Shown here: piece by piece, positions 13,077 through 25,339 of the stretch
Layout of the letters: each line of letters starts with the position of its first letter
Position numbering within the stretch: the stretch's first letter is position 1
Assembly (NCBI RefSeq): GCF_026151205.1
Contig: NC_087076.1
Coordinates: 20,205,919 to 20,269,918, forward strand
Length of the DNA: 64,000 nucleotides
Reading direction: 5' to 3'
Source: Bolinopsis microptera
Taxonomy: Eukaryota; Ctenophora; Tentaculata; Lobata; Bolinopsidae
Notes under the pieces: generated by a model
Told to the model about the DNA's origin: nothing
What the model saw: only the letters and a program-made list of their open reading frames with translations
Databases searched by the model: none
Position numbers and translations under genes: made by a program

Positions 13077-14301
13077 CTGAAACAAGAACATTTTTCATTT
13101 TGTGAAATATTTCTAAAATGTTCAGATATTATTATTATTAGTACTACGGTACTCGAGTAATACTACACATAATACATATAGTACTTTTTTAATAGGAATT
13201 TTAGTGACAATTAAACTAACCCTATCCTCTGATCCATCAAATCAGTTCCGTACTTAGTGAGGTCGTACAGCTTTCCGATCTGCATTCTGCGGCTTCTCTT
13301 TGTTATCGTCTTCTGTTACTCCTTTAAAATTAAATAGCACTGGTTTAATAACTATATTCTTGATGTTCACACGTACGTAATGAGAAAAGTGTGTCAAAGT
13401 ATCAGCTTTGAACGTAATTGAATAGATTGCAACACACAAAATAAATGGATTATTTTTACTGTCGATTTGAACTTAGCTGTAGCTGTACTATTTCAATAAA
13501 ATACCAACGTCCTTGTCCATAAAGGAGAATATAAGTGCTGAGCTGCAACTCTGAAACACAAAATGTATTTTAAATTGATTGCACAATACTGTTGTTTCAA
13601 ATGTAAAAATCTTTTTGTTGGCTACGAAGTGGGGATTCGCAATTTTGCAAAAAACGACATCAAACTATCAAATGAGAGCATCTGCCGAAATTATGCCAGC
13701 TATGAATGCAAATCACACTGAAGAACAATGAAGAAGAGCGGCCGATATCACAATCACAGTAGCCGGGTTTCTTTATAGGAAGACAAATACAGGAGCAAAG
13801 CATAAATCGTCGATGACAAATTACCGAATATTTTGATCCGGTTTCGTGATTCGTTAATATCAGTCACAAGAGAGAATCGTGCGCTCTCATTGGTTTTTAT
13901 ACTAGCGAGCAGTAGCTCAAAGGTGAAACTCAATAATTGAGTTATTTGAAGCTCCTCCGATTGGATTGCAATGCGCTTTGTGACATGACATGTGATCCGC
14001 TGTCCACGTGGTGTTTACTTACCAATCAGATCACTTTAAAGTAACATATACCTAGTCGTCCAACTGGACGGTTCTCCGCTAGACATATTTAATGCAATTT
14101 TTGGCCTTTTTTTAACTAATAATTAACCATAACTATGTTAAATAGTAATTTTTGTAAAAAACAGATAGTTTAGGCGATAGGTAGTGTTCTTGCCGATAGA
14201 TAGCTGGCGTATCACCGGTGTTGCTACTACATGTGGAACACAAATGGCAAAACATTGGAGGGGCACTCCACATGGAGTGCTCTTCGCTGTTTAAGGGTTA
14301 A

Positions 14302-14990
14302 AAAGGGGTCTTAAGAAGGAAACTTCAAAAATAAACCTTGAGATAGAACCTTAAGGAGGAATCGTAAGATGGAGCAGCCGGCGTGCAGGTTACTTTCAAC
14401 TCACAGTCACAGCGGGCAGCAAAGCTATATAACTGTGTAGATACACTCTTGCAGTGATGCACGCCACCACTACACTCTTGACCTACTATCTCGTGAGAAA
14501 ATAAGTGGGGATGCACTTAAAAATCTTAATAATATGAAATACTTACACTAGGATTGTCTAGGACATTTCTGCGGATAATAGACTTCTTTGAAGTCGGCCG
14601 AGAGTTTTATTTTTTATTGTTTGTCAATAGTTATTGAAACAATTCGCCGCTATTACTCGAGCCAGCTTTATATTATTTTTGTTAGTTATGTTAGTTTCCA
14701 AGCCGTTAATATTTTCTCTATTACCGAATCAGTAGTTCTACCCCTTTGAGGTTGAATAGTTGCACCAACAAAATATGACTTAAAAGTGTATCAGAAATCA
14801 GAGTACCACCGTCTCGGGCTGTTTCACTGCAATTTCCATATAGTTATACACTATTCAGTATGCACAGTTAATTAGCAAGTGGCAAGTCAAAAGGAGGAGC
14901 AGGTATTTACTTTCATTTCTTATTTTACATTCGATCGTGGGATCAGGTATTAAGTTCTGTACGTGACATCGACTAAGTGTCTTTTTGGAA
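14302..14990. other. Intergenic flank of the piggyBac element
   Basis: It begins with phrases of the type GAACCTTAAGGAGGAA that also border the left end of the element. The rest is AT-rich with nothing recognised. Confidence 0.5.
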
Positions 14991-14994
14991 TTTT

Positions 14995-15434
14995 GTCAAA
15001 AGACCCACCCACCCCCTTTGCGGTACTAACTGTTTTTAAGGATAATAATTAAGACACCCACCCCTTTTGCCGGTACTAACTGTTGAGAAATCACGGTACT
15101 TACTGTGTCTTGGTATATAAAATAAGATACCCACCCATGAATTGCTTTAAACAGCTCATTAAACAATGGGAAATTGGCAAATTATACCCATTATTTAGTA
15201 GGGGTTTTGTTTTCAATGAAGTCGAATTAGTTACAAAGTTACAAAAACAAAATAAAAAAAAACCCGAAAAAAAGCTCAAAACCCATTCCCAAAATTGAAA
15301 TTTGAGGTAAAGTGGGTTTTTTTTGGGGTTGGACACCCCCTTTGTACCATGTACTAACTGTTTTTCTGGGAAATGTACCATGTACTAACTGTGTTTTGGA
15401 AGAAAATAATGACCCCCCCCCCCCCCCCCCCCCC
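14995..15434 (-). mobile_element. Poly-C bounded repeat element (candidate)
   Basis: The phrase GTACTAACTGT occurs four times (near 15025, 15076, 15350, 15382), with A/C-rich CACCCACCCC near the left part. The right edge is a 22-C run (15413-15434). Read from the other strand the edge is G(22) then TCATTATTTTC, which resembles the ends of the element at 42144-42577 and the G-run at 18665. The left border and target duplication were not found, so extent and mobility are inferred. Short frames on both strands are low-complexity artefacts. Confidence 0.45.
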
Positions 15435-17712
15435 AAAGTCACGTACGATATTTACCATGTATGATCCCTCCCGGGTTACTGCACCTACAGTTATATTTTC
15501 ACGTGTTTAGTTGACAGATGTAATTTCCTTATTGTGCGTTTTATGAGCTCAATAATCATTCGGGGTTTGTTGTAAAAGTAAGATGACCACATTTTTAATT
15601 TTGAGCAGGTTTGTAGTAACAATAAGACGACCACATTTCTAATTTTAATCATCATGAAGTACAAATTTCCAAAACTGAAAGTCGAAATGATTTAATGACA
15701 TATCTATTCTCGGCTAACATTTATCCTCAGGTCATGCTTCGGAGGCTCCATCAAATCATGACCATATTTTACTCATTGTTGGTCACGTTAGTCGTTCTCT
15801 TTGATGTGACGAACGTTCTAGCTTCCTTTTACTCATGTTCAAACCATTACTATACGACCTGTAGAATCTTGTTGTGCAAATATCGCTTGAAGTTTAATTA
15901 ACGAGCTCGTTTATCATTTTAAAGAGCTCGTTTATCATTTTAATCCACACAACAAATCGTTTGGAATTTTAAATACAAAACAAGTCGTTGTACGTCCTCG
16001 CTCGTGAATTTATAACGAATTTATAACGACTTCTTATATAAATGGCTTACAACGACTTGTTTGGTCAGTTAGCTGTTATATGATAATCACATTGAGACTT
16101 TGAAAGCCTTGAAAAATATCACAGCGCTCACATCAAAGTAAAAATGTTCAGCTTCAAAAGGCCGCTTTAAATTTTCACAAAAGAAAACATGACCAAAAAT
16201 TGTTATTCTAAAGAGGGAACGCTCCAAGAAGGCCTAAGAAGGGCTTCCCGGGCTTTGTTCATAATATGCAAGGTATTTAGAGACTTCTATTTTTATCATA
16301 GTTTGAGTGAGTAACAGTGCATTATTGGTGGTTGCTTTGAAGGGGTGCTAATCAGGTCGCCGCTATTTATAACGCTTATTATCACGCTAATTTTGCCGTA
16401 TTTTGTCGTATGAGAATATACGAATATTCCTTTGCTTTCTCTTCGTCCATAAGACTGTACTTTAAAGGCCTGGCCGAGAGACATTAAGATAAATATTTGA
16501 ACCAATGTGTTTCGACTGCACTTTTAAAATTAAATGAGAGCACCCGGAGAAATGTTTTTATGGGAACTGGTGTTCAATTTTCATCTGGACAATGCCTTCT
16601 TGCCTGTACACTCAGGTTACCACGTAATACTAAGATATTCACTACCTTCATATGCATTGCACATTCTATATTCTATAGACTATATTCATAATATCAAAGT
16701 TTGTTTTGTGAGATATTTCTCTTAGTTTGTCGTTATCTGTATCATTCACTCGAATATACTATTCCTCCATATTTCACTTTGACACATTGTCGATAAAAGT
16801 CGTGACAGGTTGAGTGATGTCCTTATATGCTCCTTTGTAATATGCTCTTTTAACTTTTTAAATGCCCCGCCAATACCAGACACCCTTTCATTCTTGAGCC
16901 ATATTCTGGTGACAATTGACAAGCCCTCAGACGAGAAATATAACAGGATGGAGAATTGCATTGGATATTGACATGGTTCCTTGACGGTTTTAATGATGGG
17001 ACGGTTAAGCACGACACGTATTTATTCGATTATAAAAAAGAGAACCATCGGCATAATTTTTGCATTTTCGATGAAAAAAATTAACAATTGGCGTTTTAAT
17101 TTTTAAAGCTAGTGTTGTGAGTTGATGTTTTAAAACTTCTCATTTGCTGTTAAATACGTGGAATTCCACGTTTTTCGTCAAATAATTCGGCTAAACAATG
17201 GACATTGGACAATGCCTATTATTATGATGATCAATGATGGAACAACTTCCCAGATCGAACTAGATGTATTCCGCGAGCTGTACTCAACCGAGGATGGCCG
17301 TATCCAACACTCATGAAATTGAAGCCGCAATATTATTTGATGCATCGATCGGTTCATTTAAAGTAATAATTATGTATATATTTTTATAAATGAATGTACA
17401 TAGTTCTCGCAGACATCTTCCGTATTTCATTTTAAAGTGAATTTCGGGAGATATCGGCGAGAAATACATTTGCTTTTGTAAACAGAAAACGCTACATACA
17501 CTTACTTATCAGCACTGAAATTTTTATGGCGTTGTGCAATTTGCTTCTATACACCTAACACATTTCTCACTTGATGACAAATCTAACACTGTGGGCTCTC
17601 TTTCAAACAGCATGAATCTAGCTTACTACGCCCTTGCATCTATTCACAACAAACCCAAACACTACACGTAAAAGCGGGCCATAAACAGCTTGAAACTATT
17701 GTTTATCAGGAT
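15435..17712. other. Intergenic, no gene recognised
   Basis: A 23-bp duplication (AGCTCGTTTATCATTTTAA) lies at about 15903-15945. The frames at 16296-17012 carry no domain I recognise. Confidence 0.5.
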
Positions 17713-17856
17713 CTGTAGTTTGTAGTCTGTAGTCTGTAGTCTGTAGTCTGTAGTCTGTAGTCTGTAGTCTGTAGTCTGTAGTCTGTAGTCTGTAGTCTGT
17801 AGTCTGTAGTCTGTAGTCTGTAGCCTGTAGTCTGTAGTCTGTAGTCTGTAGTCTGT
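17713..17856 (+). repeat. Minisatellite, 7-bp unit (CTGTAGT), about 20 copies
   Basis: Almost perfect head-to-tail copies. A minus-strand frame reading repeated TDYRLQT is produced by the array because 7 bp cycles through three frames. Confidence 0.95.
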
Positions 17857-18664
17857 TCTAATCGTAAGATTAACACGTGTAGTTCTATGAGGGCAGGGCA
17901 TCATCCAAAATTTATCAACATCAGTGCTTTTCTACGTCGTTACTTTGTTGGTACCATGTGAGCGTTCTTTTTATACATAATTGGTATATAATTCGCATGT
18001 TTTCCTTTTATTACGCAAATATAATATCCGTAGTGTTATATTAGACAATGAATGGACACACAAGTGTATCACAACAGAAGACCTTCTGTGGAAATTTGTT
18101 TTAAAACACTGCGAATTAAATATGGCTTACCAGAGTCTGGTAACCAGACGTCTGAGTTCTAAATAATATGGACTATTTACGACTCGCGTGTTTCAAATCA
18201 TGGGGGTAGAATTGCAACAACATAAATGGAAACAGTTTATATTGAAACATATTTAAATATTAACGTGCGGGAGGCAACCGCCATCTTTGCCAAAACGTAG
18301 TTGCTGTACCGACTGTGCTGCAGTAAAAAAGGGATCTTTCATGAGACCTTGGTACCTTGGTATCTACTATCTTGGTTAATGAAAATAGAGGGTCTAGATA
18401 TATCGAATTTGAGATCGACAGTCTGGAGATACTGGTAGTATATAATCCAGGAGGATCAGGGCCGTAACAGTACTATTAATACAGTTAACAGTAGTGTTAC
18501 AGAATGATATCAATATTATGTAGGTACCTTTTTATGAAGTCCTTCATTACAAGATTAATTCTTCAAAACCCATTCAGTTGCATGAGCCTTCAATGTAAAG
18601 ATGTAAAATTCTGAACAGTCAGCTCCGTAATACCCTACCTGAACGGTACCGGACAATGTTCCAA
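17857..18664. other. Intergenic, no gene recognised
   Basis: Nothing beyond background AT-rich sequence was seen. Confidence 0.4.
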
Positions 18665-18815
18665 GGGGGGGGGGGGGGGGGGGATCATGTTATTTTTTGT
18701 CCGTTTTTGTCCGTTTTTGTCCGTTAATTTTTGTCCGTTTTGAAAATATAGCTGCCAAACGGACAAAAACGGACAAAAACGGACAAAAACGGACAAAAAT
18801 TGTAACTTTTGATTT
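18665..18815 (+). mobile_element. Poly-G headed fold-back element (candidate)
   Basis: A run of 19 G (18665-18683) is followed by ATCATGTTATTTTTTGTCCG. Four TTTTTGTCCG units are then mirrored, after a 15-nt spacer, by four CGGACAAAAA units (to 18800). The right edge, CGGACAAAAATTGTAAC then TTTTGAT, complements the left edge approximately, but a matching C-run is absent. It probably belongs with the element at 42144-42577. Frames on both strands here are products of the repeats. Confidence 0.55.
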
Positions 18816-18867
18816 ACATTTTCTCCACAATTTGCCCTTCCAAGGCATATACTTGAGTAATGAGTAT

Positions 18868-19048
18868 GGCCAGAGGTACATACTCGACTATGTCCCGCGG
18901 TACATACTCAAGTATGGACTGAGGTACATACTCGAATATGTTCCGCGGTAAATAGTCGAGTTTGGACCGAGGTACATACTCGAGTATGTTCCGCGGTAAA
19001 TAGTCGAGTATGGGCTGAGGTACATACTCGAGTATGGACTGAGGTTCA
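18868..19048 (+). repeat. Tandem repeat of about 36 bp with internal palindrome
   Basis: About five units each contain a version of CATACTCGAGTATG, separated by GACTGAGGTA or TTCCGCGGTA phrases. Each unit could form a 7-bp stem hairpin. Confidence 0.8.
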
Positions 19049-19655
19049 TATTAGATTGTGTGTACGACTGTAAGAACTTGTTAGGTGATCTCGAATAACA
19101 AGACACCAATAATTCCATCGTACCTGTATAATAATAAGCCTCTTACAGGATGACGTTACAATATGACGTCATGATAGGGTTCTGATACGATTATCAAGTA
19201 TACCCAATCAACTTCAATCCTTACACGTTTTCGCAGGGCACCGGGCATGTAGCCCTTGTTAGAGGTCTAATGATTCCATGTTAAAAATCACCAGAACACC
19301 ATATTTAACACCAGCGTAAAAGATTTATCACCTAAGTGGTTACATTTTGATTTGATATATTGTCAATGTTTCAGATTGCTTTAGAATAGATAGAATTGAA
19401 ATAGTATTATTGTTTTATCTGGCAACAGATGCTGTTGCATTTGCAGTTTCAATCTTTTCCTTTTTTCTCCAATTTCATGGTTCCAGAATTGTAATAGGAT
19501 CGCATCGAGTTTCGAATACGGACCACAGTTCGTACTCTGGATGTACCATTGAGATTTGAGTTAGACAGTCCAAAAGAAATTGGAGTAAGTGGACTGATAA
19601 AAGCAGAAAATTCTAGATGATGCATTCGTGGGTGATCGGAACAAGATCTTAAGCC

Positions 19656-20446
19656 TTCGTGAAGATCGAGTACTGCTGAAACCTTTAATTGTATACTTAC
19701 ATACTAGCACTTACATACTTATGGGGATCATACTAGGAATCAGAGCTTTCTCAACATGCACTAGATTGTTAGTCAACTTGCACTAGATTGTTAGTCAACT
19801 TGCACTAGATTGTTAGTCAACTTGCACTAGATTGTTCGTCAACTTGCACTAGATTGTTCGTCAACTTGCACATGATTGTTCGTCAACTTGCACTAGATTG
19901 TTCGTCAATTTGCACTAGATTGTTCGTCAACTTGCACTATAGATATTTCGTCAACTTGCACATGATTGTTCGTCAACTTGCACTAGATTGTTCGTCAACT
20001 TGCACTAGATTGTTCGTCAACTTGCACATGATTTTTCGTCAACTTGCACTAGATTTTTCCTTAACTTGCACTAGATTGTTCCTCGTGAAGATCGAGTACT
20101 GCTGAAACCTTTAATTGTATACTTACATACTAGCATGGCAGTTCAAAGGTTTATAGTGATACACTACGAGTTTATAGGGATCATACTAGGAATTGGAGCT
20201 TTCTCAACATGCACTAGATTGTTAGTCAACTTGCACTAGATTGTTGGTCAACTTGCACTAGATTGTTCGTCAACTTGCACTAGATTGTTCGTCAACTTGC
20301 ACTAGATTGTTCGTCAACTTGCACATGATTGTTCGTCAACTTGCACTAGATTGTTCGTCAACTTGCACTAGATTGTTCGTCAACTTGCACTATAGATATT
20401 TCGTCAACTTGCACATGATTGTTCGTCAACTTGCACTAGATTGTTC
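19656..20446 (+). repeat. 22-bp minisatellite in two higher-order copies
   Basis: The unit is CACTAGATTGTTCGTCAACT plus TG. The first array is about 19757-20083 and the second about 20208-20446. Each array is preceded by a shared leader with CGTGAAGATCGAGTACTGCT and, further on, GGGATCATACTAGGAAT, about 425-444 bp apart. Leader and array were therefore duplicated together. Variant units (CACATGATT, ACTATAGATATTTCG) recur in the same order in both copies. Confidence 0.9.
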
Positions 20447-20811
20447 CTCGTCAATCTGGTTGATGTAAAGAAATTATTTTTAAGTACAAAAATATTTGGG
20501 ACTGACTGGTAGGCTATCCCAATCTGTGAACATAGTTTTACCAGTGGATCCCTGACAAATCCATCCTTCTCAGCTGAACGTGGAACACTGTACCTTTACA
20601 ACTTTAGATAAACCCATCATAGTATCACGAATTGACAGGAATTACGTGAATTATAAAGGAGTAAAGGGTTGCGTGTGCACACGTCCATGCATACACTCAC
20701 TCATGGTCAGTTGCTTCGGGACATCCTATAGTTTATTTAACCAAGATTCTACATATTTCCACTTGTTTCAGTCTCTATAGTTCCAATTCATGGGAGTTTG
20801 CTGCTTGTATT

Positions 20812-21160
20812 CTAGCTCCCTTTCGTGAATTCCCGTCTACTGGGGACAATCGTATTTTTATACCGTAATTCAAACCGAAGTTCCCGTAAGGCGACTTGAG
20901 AAACCACCATGTAAGCAAATACACTGAATTCTGGTGATACCGCAAAATTGTTAGTTAAATTCTGAAGCTTTTCCGCCCAATAATCATACGCCTTGTCATG
21001 TGTTGTTTTTAATACTCGAAAAGCCGATAGAAATGCCAAAAAAGAGAGCAGTTGCCGCGGGTTGTTTTCCTTACCCGCGGTTTCAAGTCTCGTCGTAATG
21101 ACACTCATTAAACTGTTAGCGTTCAACGTGCCACTCACCCGCGAGAGAACGGGCTCACTG
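20812..21160 (-). CDS. Possible terminal exon, unknown protein
   Basis: On the minus strand a frame of about 116 codons opens after an acceptor-like TTAGTACAG near 21161 and ends at a stop at 20812. The composition is protein-like rather than repetitive: it includes RQLLSFLAFLSAFRVL and DYWAEKLQNLTNNF, suggesting amphipathic helices. There is a helix-repeat feel (leucine/alanine every 3-4 residues) but I recognise no family. An in-frame TAG sits shortly upstream, so if real it is one exon of a longer gene or begins at an internal methionine. The GC-rich E-box cluster at 22.75 kb could be its promoter; that is inference only. Confidence 0.35.
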
Positions 21161-22600
21161 TACTAAGTACTTCACTATCAAACCAACTGAAATCTTACGT
21201 TTAACACTCAGCTCTAGAATGATCAAGTCTGCTCCTTTTTTCTGGCAGACTGTGAAAATGCGGTTATCTTTGACTTTACCAATGAGTTACTATATCTGGG
21301 CTTGATCAGAAATCGCAATTTGAATCATTTTGACTCGTCGATGGAAGTCGCAATTTACCGAATAAACTTATAAGAATTTTGTTGAACCATACATCGGCGA
21401 ACATTTATTCGTGGGCGATTGATTATTGTTAATCGTGCTCATTTTCTTCGTATTGCAACTACTTGCCCGTCTCCCACTAACGTTTAATTGTACAACATTA
21501 CTTTAACGTAGGGAACCTGATCTGATTATAAGCACTAGCAAAGTCTACACTTTGATAAGACTATAAAATACTACAGTTACTATTAAAAGTACGCAGGACT
21601 CTCCAAACCACGCCGGTTTTAACAAAGCTCAGTGGTTTTGTGCGTCACTGTCCTGGAATATGGAGCGTCAGCAGTCAGCAATTCTGTACCTATGTCTTTT
21701 AAATATTAGTTGTTCTTTTGGATGATGTTCTTTTGAATCTGACTTAAATTCCTTTATTTGCTCTAATTCTCGTTTTGATAACACACTGAAAAAACAGACT
21801 TTCAGCCCCTCTGGAATAAGCGCAAATATTTATAACTATCTCGATCAGACTGATAGCCTCAAACACTTATTTTCCCCCTAAAAAAGTATATTCGCGATAA
21901 AACAGCGCCTTTAAAACCCAACATTCAATAATCTAAAATACCGCGGATCTAGATTATTCCAAAAGCCGAATGGTAGGTGTCAGTAAAATTTGCGATCATT
22001 AAGGGTATACCTACAGTCATTGCGATTTCGAGGTTGATTCTGATGTATTATTCATGTTGCGAGATGAGAATTAACGAATCACGCCGCCGCCGCGTTCAAT
22101 AAACTGCGTACACTTACGAGAACTCGTGCCATTTTAGTGCATACTGACACAAGGTACCACCTCATCGCATGGCACATGAAATTACCAAGATTAGAACGTG
22201 GTTAATGATTAGCAATGAAAGTGCACGGAACCACCTAGCCGTGTGGTGACACCAAATTATTCTACACAACGTAAAATATTAATGGCTTCCATCTACAACT
22301 ACAAGGCAATATAAGACGTAGGTTTTCGCGCTATAAGAGTATAAGCATTAGCCCTGCTTCGATGAAATTATAGGGAAATTGGATTCTTATTCGATTTCGG
22401 TATCAAATTCAAAATTACGATGAAGTGAAAGTTTCAGGCGCACTCGCAGGAATTTCTCAGAAAGTATCCAGCGGTTAAATTTGTTGAAGAAATCCATCTC
22501 ATACAGTATCACTGTACCTAGTTGCCATATCCTACGAACCGGAAACAGCGGCACTATCTCGGTAATATAATTGCTTTTAACAAAAAATCGATAAAGATTA
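21161..22600. other. Intergenic or intronic, no gene recognised
   Basis: AT-rich sequence without recognisable exons or repeats. Confidence 0.4.
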
Positions 22601-22639
22601 GCCCCTCATTTATAGTTCCTTTTTTAGGAGGTCTAACGT

Positions 22640-22990
22640 CCGCGGCAGCCGTGCCGGAAGGCGGGCCTGCCACTGAGCGGCTGCGTTACAGTGTTGTAGT
22701 CAGCCAGGCACTCCTAGCCGCCCTATATGGAATAATCGCCTGTGACGTGGGTCACGTGGGCAGCCCACGTGCAGCCCACGTGCGGTGCATTTTGTGAGTG
22801 TGTGCCAGCCACGTGGCTCCTGCGTGATTCGCATTGTCGTTTAGCAGAGCTGCTCTCTCGCGGCCCGGGCTCTCATGCCTATAGTTGCTATAGAGCTTAT
22901 TGCCGGCCTGCTGCCACCCATTCGGCCCGGACTGGCCGCTTCCGGATCTCCGGCCGGATCAGTCCGGGATGTGCCATCGTGTCCTTTAGC
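22640..22990. promoter_or_regulatory. GC-rich island with four CACGTG E-boxes
   Basis: GC content rises sharply over its surroundings. CACGTG occurs at 22753, 22766, 22777 and 22810. The first three are linked by GGGCAGCCCA and GCAGCC spacers, and a TGACGT lies at 22743. This is the kind of clustered site that bHLH-ZIP factors bind, but no gene start is proven next to it. The frames translated from this island do not look like protein. Confidence 0.4.
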
Positions 22991-23545
22991 GGTACAACCG
23001 CTGAATTATTGTTAAACATTTACCGTTTATCAATATCATGACACGGTATAAAATTACCGAGCGACCGTTACCATCCTTTCACGAAGTTAGCCTCGCTTTT
23101 TCCATACGGGGTCTCATACAGTCCACTCGCATCGAGTGGTAAATTTTCCAAAAGTCCGGCGAAATAAATGCGGCGAAAGTTTTTTTAATCTGGCGTGTTA
23201 ACGATAGTATTAAAACTATAAAACTCGCCGAGTTATTATTATTGTAGCGGCGAATGTCCTGACACCGGGCCTGTTCCACACAAATCGGGCTGCCACTAGT
23301 TGCTTATGTATACGTGTCATTGTATTTTAAAGTGTGGGATGAAGCTGCTTAGAACCTGATAATAATCCCGTCCTCGAGTTGCTGCCTCCGCACGCGTTTT
23401 GAGTACAGGAAGACCTGTATATACAGCTAAGCTTACATAAGTATAAGGATTATAATAATATGTAGCCTCGACCCTGCCTACCCGCTTCAATTTCGTTAAC
23501 TTAATTTGCCGGTTGCCCAGCGCCGATTACATTCAGCTCAATATC

Positions 23546-23630
23546 AAACCGTAACTAAGTGTAACTGTAACTGTAACTGTAACTGTAACTGTAACTGTTA
23601 CTGTTGCTGTTACTGTTACTGTTACTGTAG
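23546..23630 (+). repeat. Hexamer repeat, TGTAAC passing to TGTTAC
   Basis: About seven TGTAAC copies change to about six TGTTAC copies (one TGTTGC). It is not a standard telomere unit. Confidence 0.85.
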
Positions 23631-25337
23631 ATTAAGTTCTGTTTGGATATTCGGTCGTTTCTTATCGCATGTCAAATACAAGCATACTAAATTTACGAAT
23701 TAAGAAACATACAAAATGTACGATCTTGAAAATTGTGCTTATTGATTGTCATCCTAAATTCTAGTTAGCGAGTTTATAATGTAATCAAACCGAAGCAAAA
23801 TTTCGCACAACAGTTTATAGGTACGGATCAAGCTTATTAATATTAATGATATGGCAGCAATTATTTACAATTACGGATTACGTTACGACATGATAGCTCC
23901 ATAAAACAGCGTAATTTGACTCTAATGAGGTAGATCGGACAAAAATTCCGTATACATACCAACCAAATTCTATCCTTCACGAATATGTGCGTCCACAAAA
24001 AATTATAAAAATTCCTGAAATGTACGATTATTTTGTCTTATAAGCCTGACACACTACACACCCGCCCTGTTATATACCAACCTCTATAGTCTATACCTTT
24101 ATACTGCCAGGTACAGCCTTGCTTTCTTGTTAGTGCCGCTCTATGTAAATATGTAATGTTCTCACTCTCCTACAACCATTATTACAACTGGTGGTGGTTG
24201 CTAGTTTTACTGTTACTTGAGCGTGTACTCGTTCTAGTAAACTCTTTGTTGTACTTATCGCTTTTATCGCTATTGCGAAAGACCACTTTTCTTACTTTGC
24301 CGTGATTCTAGTCGTTAGTATTATTCGAAGTGATGCTGTTGCTTTGCCTATCGCAATGTTTGATTATATACCTACGATCTAAGACTAAAGTACTAGTAAA
24401 ACAGAGCGATAACGGCTGTAATAGTACCAATTGATACGTCGCTTTTTGTTATTCACGTCTGTTAGATTCGTTGATTTTACACAAACCATTAGAACGGTGT
24501 AAGTTCCAAACGATTGCAATATACGCACGTGCAAACGACTTAAATATTCGATTGTTCAACGCTGGGAAAAATATATTGTAGCCGCAATAGTCCGTTAATG
24601 TCATTGTTTAGACTTAAACTTTACTTTAAGTTAATATTTGGTGGGAATATAAACAAAAGGTGACTTATTAAACCGTGGTTAAATGTGGACCAGAGTAAGA
24701 AAGGATGTGACGAACGTGTAGTAGCCGGCAACCTCCAAATAATCAGACATTTACCAGTATCGCGAAAGAAGAGTCTCAAAATAGTGCGAAATTTTTTTTT
24801 CACAAACAATCATTTTTAGAATTCTGGGCACATTCTTCGCATTCCAAGGCGCTACGGAGCAAACCCTGCCGTTCCTCCGACCTTTAGGAGGCACAGAGAC
24901 TGTGACAAGCAGGTAGTCCGGACGCGAAGAAAACACATGGAGTGATAGGATTTTACTATTTGCACTGCAGACGGATACTCAAAGGCATATTTACAGTTTA
25001 ACCATCTCTTAGAGCTGGGAGTTCTTTGATGTATTTTACCTCCTGTGTTCCCTGTGTTACCTCATCGTGCATTTCTTCAGATCCATTTGTGTTCTCCCTT
25101 GTAAGGCTTGTCCATCAAATCTACTTTTTCAATATTGAGTTTCCTGCTGTAGTTACTTAACAGTTTCTCATTAATAAATATACTTTTTCAACACGAACCT
25201 TTTTTGATGTGTTACTTGTTACATTGAGTCTTTCAAGCAAATTTCTGATTTTTTTCTGAATGGACTCAGTTCCTAATAGTAATGATTTAATCAAGGTTAA
25301 TAGATAAATCACGTATCGACTATCGACATTTCTACGC
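23631..25337. other. Intergenic, no gene recognised
   Basis: Nothing supported beyond AT-rich background. Confidence 0.4.
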
Positions 25338-25339
25338 CA

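Larger units (their letters stand above)
9813..14301 (-). mobile_element. piggyBac-like transposon with TTAA target duplications
   Basis: The borders are TTAA (9813-9816) followed by CCCTTAAACAGCGAAG (9817-9832), and at the other end CTTCGCTGTTTAAGGG (14282-14297) followed by TTAA (14298-14301). These are perfect 16-bp terminal inverted repeats flanked by the TTAA duplication that defines piggyBac. Subterminal sequence is also shared in inverted orientation (GAGCACTCCAT). The left copy carries an extra segment of about 26 bp. The interior holds a GC-rich minisatellite (10990-11640) and a decayed transposase C-terminus on the minus strand (12610-13076). No intact transposase is visible, so the element is probably inactive or mobilised in trans. 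Confidence 0.88.

Noticed and set aside
15083-15442. Overlapping frames of 60-90 codons on both strands
   Set aside because: Low-complexity sequence next to the poly-C run, with no domain or splice support.
17662-17904. Minus-strand protein with repeated TDYRLQT
   Set aside because: Product of the 7-bp array read through three frames; not a gene.
22522-23041. Two overlapping plus-strand frames in a GC-rich island
   Set aside because: Open because AT-rich stops are rare in GC-rich DNA; the peptides have no recognisable pattern.
23546-23630. Internal telomere-like repeat
   Set aside because: The TGTAAC/TGTTAC hexamers do not match TTAGGG or other known telomere units.
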